Below, piece by piece: positions 12,193 through 64,000 of a DNA stretch of 64,000 bases. The stretch's first letter is position 1. Each line of letters begins with the position of its first letter. Source of the DNA: Plecoglossus altivelis. Taxonomy: Eukaryota; Chordata; Actinopteri; Osmeriformes; Plecoglossidae. Made by a program: the position numbers and the translations under genes. The stretch covers positions 4,271,108-4,335,107 of the forward strand of contig BROE01000024.1 in NCBI GenBank assembly GCA_036571765.1, written 5' to 3'. A model generated the notes under the pieces. The model saw nothing but the letters and a program-made list of their open reading frames with translations. It did no database searches and was not told the origin of the DNA.

Positions 12193-13705
12193 CCTGCTGC
12201 CTAACTCTCCTGGCTGATTCATCGCCGTGCCGTAACGTACTGCATGTTACCCCGTGACCTTCACGGCGTCGACCTGCTTGGCGTCCTGCGGAGCCCTGCA
12301 GGTCAGAACAAGCAGACCCGGCTGACGCTGGCCATTCACACAGCTGCAATAACTTCACTCAAACGCAATTTCCTTGGAATGGTTCTTGTGCTCCCGAAAC
12401 GTACTTGAACAGGCAGTTGTTTTGACCCAGACTGAGTATTTGAGTATTTTCAGGGCCTGCTTCATACATCTGCATCTGAATCACTTATGTTTCGTAAATA
12501 TGAGCACTCCAGCCTTCGCTTGTAATTCATCCTGCTGTGCTGGTGTTTATATCCACACTGGGTCTACCCTGCTGTTCATTACGACTGATGACATCAGATC
12601 TACAGAAGCAGTTTAAAACAGGCTGTACTTGACGATCACAGAGCCTCTGAGTTCCCTCTCCACCCTTTGGAACCGAGTGCTGTCCTATTATAGGTCCTGA
12701 AATCTACTGCTGGAGCTGTCCAGTTAATGGTGCTGAAATCTATTACCATCAGGTCTGGTCTTGGCGTGGTGCTGGAATTGCCAGTCTGTGCTGTCTTTTG
12801 GCTGCAGCTGAAATGGGCTTTTATACAGTGCTTGTAGCAAACGTGTTTGCGGGTGTCAGTTATTTTATTTAACCACGTTAGAAGATTCAACTGTTGTTTA
12901 GTAACATGTTTCACATTCAGACTGTGCGAATGCTGCATTGCCGGTTGTGTATTTTACAGCTGGCATACAGTTTGTGTGCTGCTCATCTAAACAACCTCGT
13001 TCTTGGCATGTTCGAATTTTGCACTGAACCCATACAGATACGCTAAACACCGCTAGAAGAGATCAGTATAATTGGCTGATTAATAGAGTTTGAAGTGAAC
13101 ACCGAACGCCAGCATGAGAAACACCACAAGCCCTTGTCGCATGTGATTTGTTGTCATGACAACAACCCAGAGAGAATATGTAATAAAGGAGCAACAATGA
13201 GAGTTTAGCGCATCTGAGAGAAGCAGACTTCTGAGAGTTCCTCTCTGCGGAACAGGAGAACGGCCATGCTTCCACAAACCCCAGAGGCCAGCAGCTAGCA
13301 CAGTTTGACAATCTACTGACTAGCATACTGCCTGTGCCACCCCCTCCCCCCTCCCCCCTCCTCCACCAATGGGGAAAGGTGATTGACAAGAGTATGCTAA
13401 TTACTTGAAGCAGGTGGCCATCAGTCACTGTCAGGCCTAGAGGTGTGCCATCCATTCAGATGGGTACAACAAGGCCCACAGTGCCTCCGGGGCCCGCTGG
13501 CACCCGCAGCCCCCCTGGAACCCCCATCCTTCTAGTCCCCTTGCCCCTGGGTCCTGCTCTGGTGTTATTTCACGTGTGAGTGGTCTTGGGACTGATGTGT
13601 TTCCTCACACCCAACAGAAGCTGCCGGAGGGAGAGCAGAAACAGGCCTGCGATGCATCCTGTCTGAGGGGAGATGACCAACCAGGACTGTATGACTGGAC
13701 TGCCC

Positions 13706-13706
<1 letters not shown>

Positions 13707-13758
<52 letters not shown>
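13707..13758. repeat. (AC)26 microsatellite
   Basis: Perfect AC run of 52 bp, a likely length-polymorphic marker. Confidence 0.95.
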
Positions 13759-13760
<2 letters not shown>

Positions 13761-16100
13761 TATGAGCGGAAAATCAGTCTTTAAATGTCAGTCCGTTGTT
13801 GCTTTTTCTGCAGCAGTTTTCCTTTGACAAACGTTATTTTCTCTAAGGAGTTGCACGAGAAACCTGTTTTCACAGGACCGTCAACAGACAACTCGGTTTT
13901 CAGACCACTGGTCCGCTGGTCTCTAAGGTAATCGATTCCTCGGTGGTTTGCTGGTCTCTAGAAGACATCGCTATGAGATCCACCACACTACTGGGAGATG
14001 TCTTCAGTCAGATGTAACGACCAAACATGTTCTGCAATAGTGGAGTTGAATAGGATGGCGAAAACTGATTTCCTCATAGATGGGCGTGTTTGCACGCGCG
14101 CGCGTGCACACACACACAAACCTCTACACACATCTGTATGTAAATAAATATGTGGATGGCAGCTACATAGCAGATTTGTAATGCCACCAGAAATCCCCTC
14201 AACCTTGGGTGTTAATCGCACTTTAATGCGGCTGTGCCACAACAAATATCAAACCAGTCCTAATATTTATCACATTATATACGATTAGGTCTCCGGAACA
14301 TCTAAATGAAACTGTATAATTCCTATTCTTTAATATTAAACATTGGTTGTACTTGCCTTGGCATCTTGTAAGTTCCCACTGGCATCGTTGAATTATACAA
14401 TTAAATAACATGGCTGTGTCTATCTGCTTTCTTTTAGAGTGACTTTGGCAGTGAAATAATTTTCATCCTGTCTCCAATGCCTTCAGAAAGATAACAATTA
14501 AAGTTGGATCAAAGTGGACTTGCCCTCGAGGGGTTCTGGGTAATTGAGTCTTTGGCTGCTGATTTTCCATCCCCTGTGCTTCTCTGCATCCATTAATGCA
14601 ACAACAGAGACTCCACGTCAGGTGATTCTGTTCCAACTTCCCGAAATCAATCCCGCTAAAAATATGAGCTTTGTCAAACACGTCTTTCTTTCACACTCGA
14701 TAGCAACACAGGCACCAATGTCAAGGGGCTGACTGCTGTTTTAAGTTGAAATGTCAATTCAGACGATGGCATGCTCCATCTCCATAATTCCCCTTTATTG
14801 TCATGTTTTTTCCCTCCCCTGTAATGACATGGTTATTACCAGAGCCATGTGCACATGAGCACACAGACTTTTAGGCAGCATGCCTAATGATTAATAGACA
14901 GGTTGGTTGGGGGGGGGGTGCAACTAATTGCGAGCACTTCCAGTTTGTTACCTTAGTGCCCGGTTTGACGCTGAGGGGGAAATGATGAGGGTAAAGTGAG
15001 TGGATGGCTTCATTTGTTCAGGCAGGTTGGCACTGTCAGTCAATTAATCTGTACATTTGGTAATCTGTATACATCCAGCCCATCTGTCAGGATCACAGGA
15101 TGAGGGGTTTGTATACACACTCTCCCCATCGCTTCTGTGGAAAACTGCCATTTATTATGTTCCAGACGCACTATCCTTCATCTGCCAATAGGGGGCCTGC
15201 TCTATAGAGGGCAGTCTCAGTTTGGAGTTGATTGATTGGTTGCAGAGGAGGCCTTTGAGTTCCATACATCACTCTGTCCTATGATAAGTACTGCCTGTGA
15301 TTTGGAGAAATGGGGAGGGGTTGTTTTGTGGTGGAGCAGTGTAGCTTAAAGCCATGAGTCACTGTGTGGTCTTGTTGTCCGGGCGTCTAATTCAGGGTGT
15401 TCAGTGTGAAGACTTGCTGCACAACCTTGGTGTCTGTGATTTGGGTCGGATTTGGAATTTCACTGGGCAGATCCAAGAAGGATGCTTACTTGCAACTTCA
15501 TAAGCAGGCAGTGTATCTTAAATTAGAACCCCAGTTTGAAGGGCAAACCTTCTTTCTCTGTCACACGACCCCCCCCCCCCCACCACCACCACCGCAGACA
15601 CCCATCTGGTAGAGGGTAAATTACCTCACGGTAACCACGCCGATGAACCGTTACGGCCTTGTGGATTAGCGCACCTGCGGTAGAGGACAAGAGTGCCACA
15701 TCCTGCATTAACATTTAGAGCGTCTCAAAATCTAACCAATTCATGCGCTCAGTGTTAATATGGAAGCTGGCCCTCGTACAAGAACACATTTAATTGAACC
15801 TGTTGCTGAAAGAAATTACCTGTTGTAATTGGAGAGGTAGTGTGTCAACATAAGTGATTTGTGCAGGGCTACTGGAGCATGTCACATGGCATAAATTAAA
15901 CTTTGGTATGTGCTACGCCTATGAATGTTCCAGCAATAATACAGATATAATTTACATTTTCAAGTAAAGTGCCTCATGTGGTGGTGAATAAGTCCTTTCC
16001 ACAGTGCTGCTGCGACTGTTGGGGGCGTGTAAATAGGTAGATTTAAGGGGGTGGTGGGGTCGCTCTCCACTCTTCATCAGTCGCCCAGTGGTTAGCAGAC

Positions 16101-16121
16101 ATGAAGCGGTGCGGTCTGTGA
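16101..16121 (+). promoter_or_regulatory. Upstream ORF 1 (6 codons plus stop)
   Basis: ATG AAG CGG TGC GGT CTG TGA, about 280 nt before the dpp6 start. It matters only if transcription begins upstream of 16101, which is not known. Confidence 0.3.
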
Positions 16122-16285
16122 CAATTGCAGCTTACTTTATCTTACCCCCTGACTCCTGACTATCCGTTTCCACTGAAAGCAACCTCTTTGCTTTTTGTCA
16201 CATTTTCTCACGCGTCTTTTCCGACCAGCCATCCTCACCTCCAGCGGTTTTGTTCACGCGTCAAGCCTGACCACTGAAACAGTGG

Positions 16286-16339
16286 ATGTCCTTTTCTGAT
16301 CGTTTTTTTCTCTTTTCAACCGGCTCCGGTCACCCCTGA
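16286..16339 (+). promoter_or_regulatory. Upstream ORF 2 (17 codons plus stop)
   Basis: An ATG at 16286 opens a 17-codon frame ending at TGA 16337-16339, 61 nt before the dpp6 ATG. The ATG context is GTGG at -4 to -1, with G at -3. If it lies in the leader, it could lower or condition translation of the short isoform. Confidence 0.35.
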
Positions 16340-16400
16340 AAGGTGCTCGTACTTCTTTTTAGTAGAATCAAGATTTCTCCGGATTGGACAGTAGGTTATC

Positions 16401-63928
<47,528 letters not shown>

Positions 63929-64000
63929 CCAGCCAGGTCATCTCCCCCCTGTCCTCCCACACACACATCTCCCCCCTGTCCTCCCACACACACATCTCCC
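63929..64000 (+). repeat. dpp6: Start of dpp6 3' UTR, 27-bp tandem repeat cut by the window end
   Basis: After the stop codon, a 27-bp unit (CATCTCCCCCCTGTCCTCCC plus a CA run) begins at 63939, repeats at 63966 and starts again at 63993. It runs out of the window, so copy number and the polyadenylation site are not visible. Confidence 0.75.

Larger units (their letters stand above)
9351..15999. other. Mostly unique non-coding DNA, candidate conserved elements
   Basis: Long stretches (about 10090-10230, 10600-11100, 11740-12110, 14400-14880, 15700-15960) lack microsatellites and have the balanced, TAAT- and ATTTA-containing texture often seen in vertebrate conserved non-coding elements around neural genes. 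Conservation itself cannot be seen from one sequence. CA repeats at 12156-12189 and 13707-13758 interrupt. No coding exon recognised. Confidence 0.35.
16000..16400 (+). promoter_or_regulatory. dpp6: Probable proximal promoter and 5' leader of the short dpp6 isoform
   Basis: This stretch directly precedes the ATG of the short isoform. A TATA-like GTAAATA lies at about 16029 and a CT-rich run with CTCTTCATCAG at about 16070-16080 could hold the start of transcription, but no start site can be fixed by eye. The segment is free of microsatellites, unlike most of the window, which fits a constrained promoter or leader. Two short upstream ORFs fall inside it. The start codon at 16401 has A at -3, an acceptable context. 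The assignment is inferred from position only. Confidence 0.4.

Noticed and set aside
13440..13560. Collagen-like Gly/Pro-rich stretch on the - strand
   Set aside because: The Gly-X-Y period is not kept beyond a few triplets and there are no splice sites to match.

Overview
The window is nuclear DNA from a ray-finned (teleost-type) fish. The gene has vertebrate GT-AG introns, the intergenic and intronic DNA is full of CA/GT and CT microsatellites and minisatellites, and there are tRNA-derived SINE pieces with the AAAGCGTCTGCTAAAT-type tail common in fish. Two runs of N show that this is a draft assembly. Species cannot be told from the sequence.

One protein-coding gene is present, complete for one isoform on the + strand. 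It is dpp6, dipeptidyl-peptidase-like 6, a catalytically dead S9B-family membrane protein that serves as an auxiliary subunit of Kv4 A-type potassium channels. I assembled 26 coding exons from 16401 to 63928. Every splice phase closes, giving an 800-residue type II membrane protein of the short (DPP6-S) N-terminal type. Paralogue a or b cannot be assigned here.

Layout: 1-16400 is non-coding upstream DNA, or intron of a longer isoform whose first exon lies outside. It holds pyrimidine satellites, minisatellites, a SINE, one N gap with a redundant flanking copy, and unique segments that look like conserved non-coding DNA. At 16401-16457 is the first exon of the short isoform, preceded by two short upstream ORFs. 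Positions 16458-37409 form a 21 kb first intron containing a near-identical 1.58 kb tandem duplication. Positions 37410-53827 hold exons 2-8, separated by large introns. Intron 7 contains an N gap, a noisy second copy of the exon 6-7 region, and a 700-bp 12-mer minisatellite. Positions 57603-63928 hold exons 9-26, packed into about 6.3 kb. The start of the 3' UTR is a 27-bp repeat cut by the window end.

Points most worth a second look are Val at the position of the lost catalytic serine (Asp in mammalian DPP6), two short introns (99 and 93 nt) that are multiples of three and stop-free in frame, an in-frame upstream acceptor for exon 20, a minisatellite that reiterates the exon-20 splice donor, the 1.58 kb tandem duplication, and two likely false duplications beside assembly gaps. 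I found no novel multi-gene system, CRISPR array, RNA gene or intact transposon.
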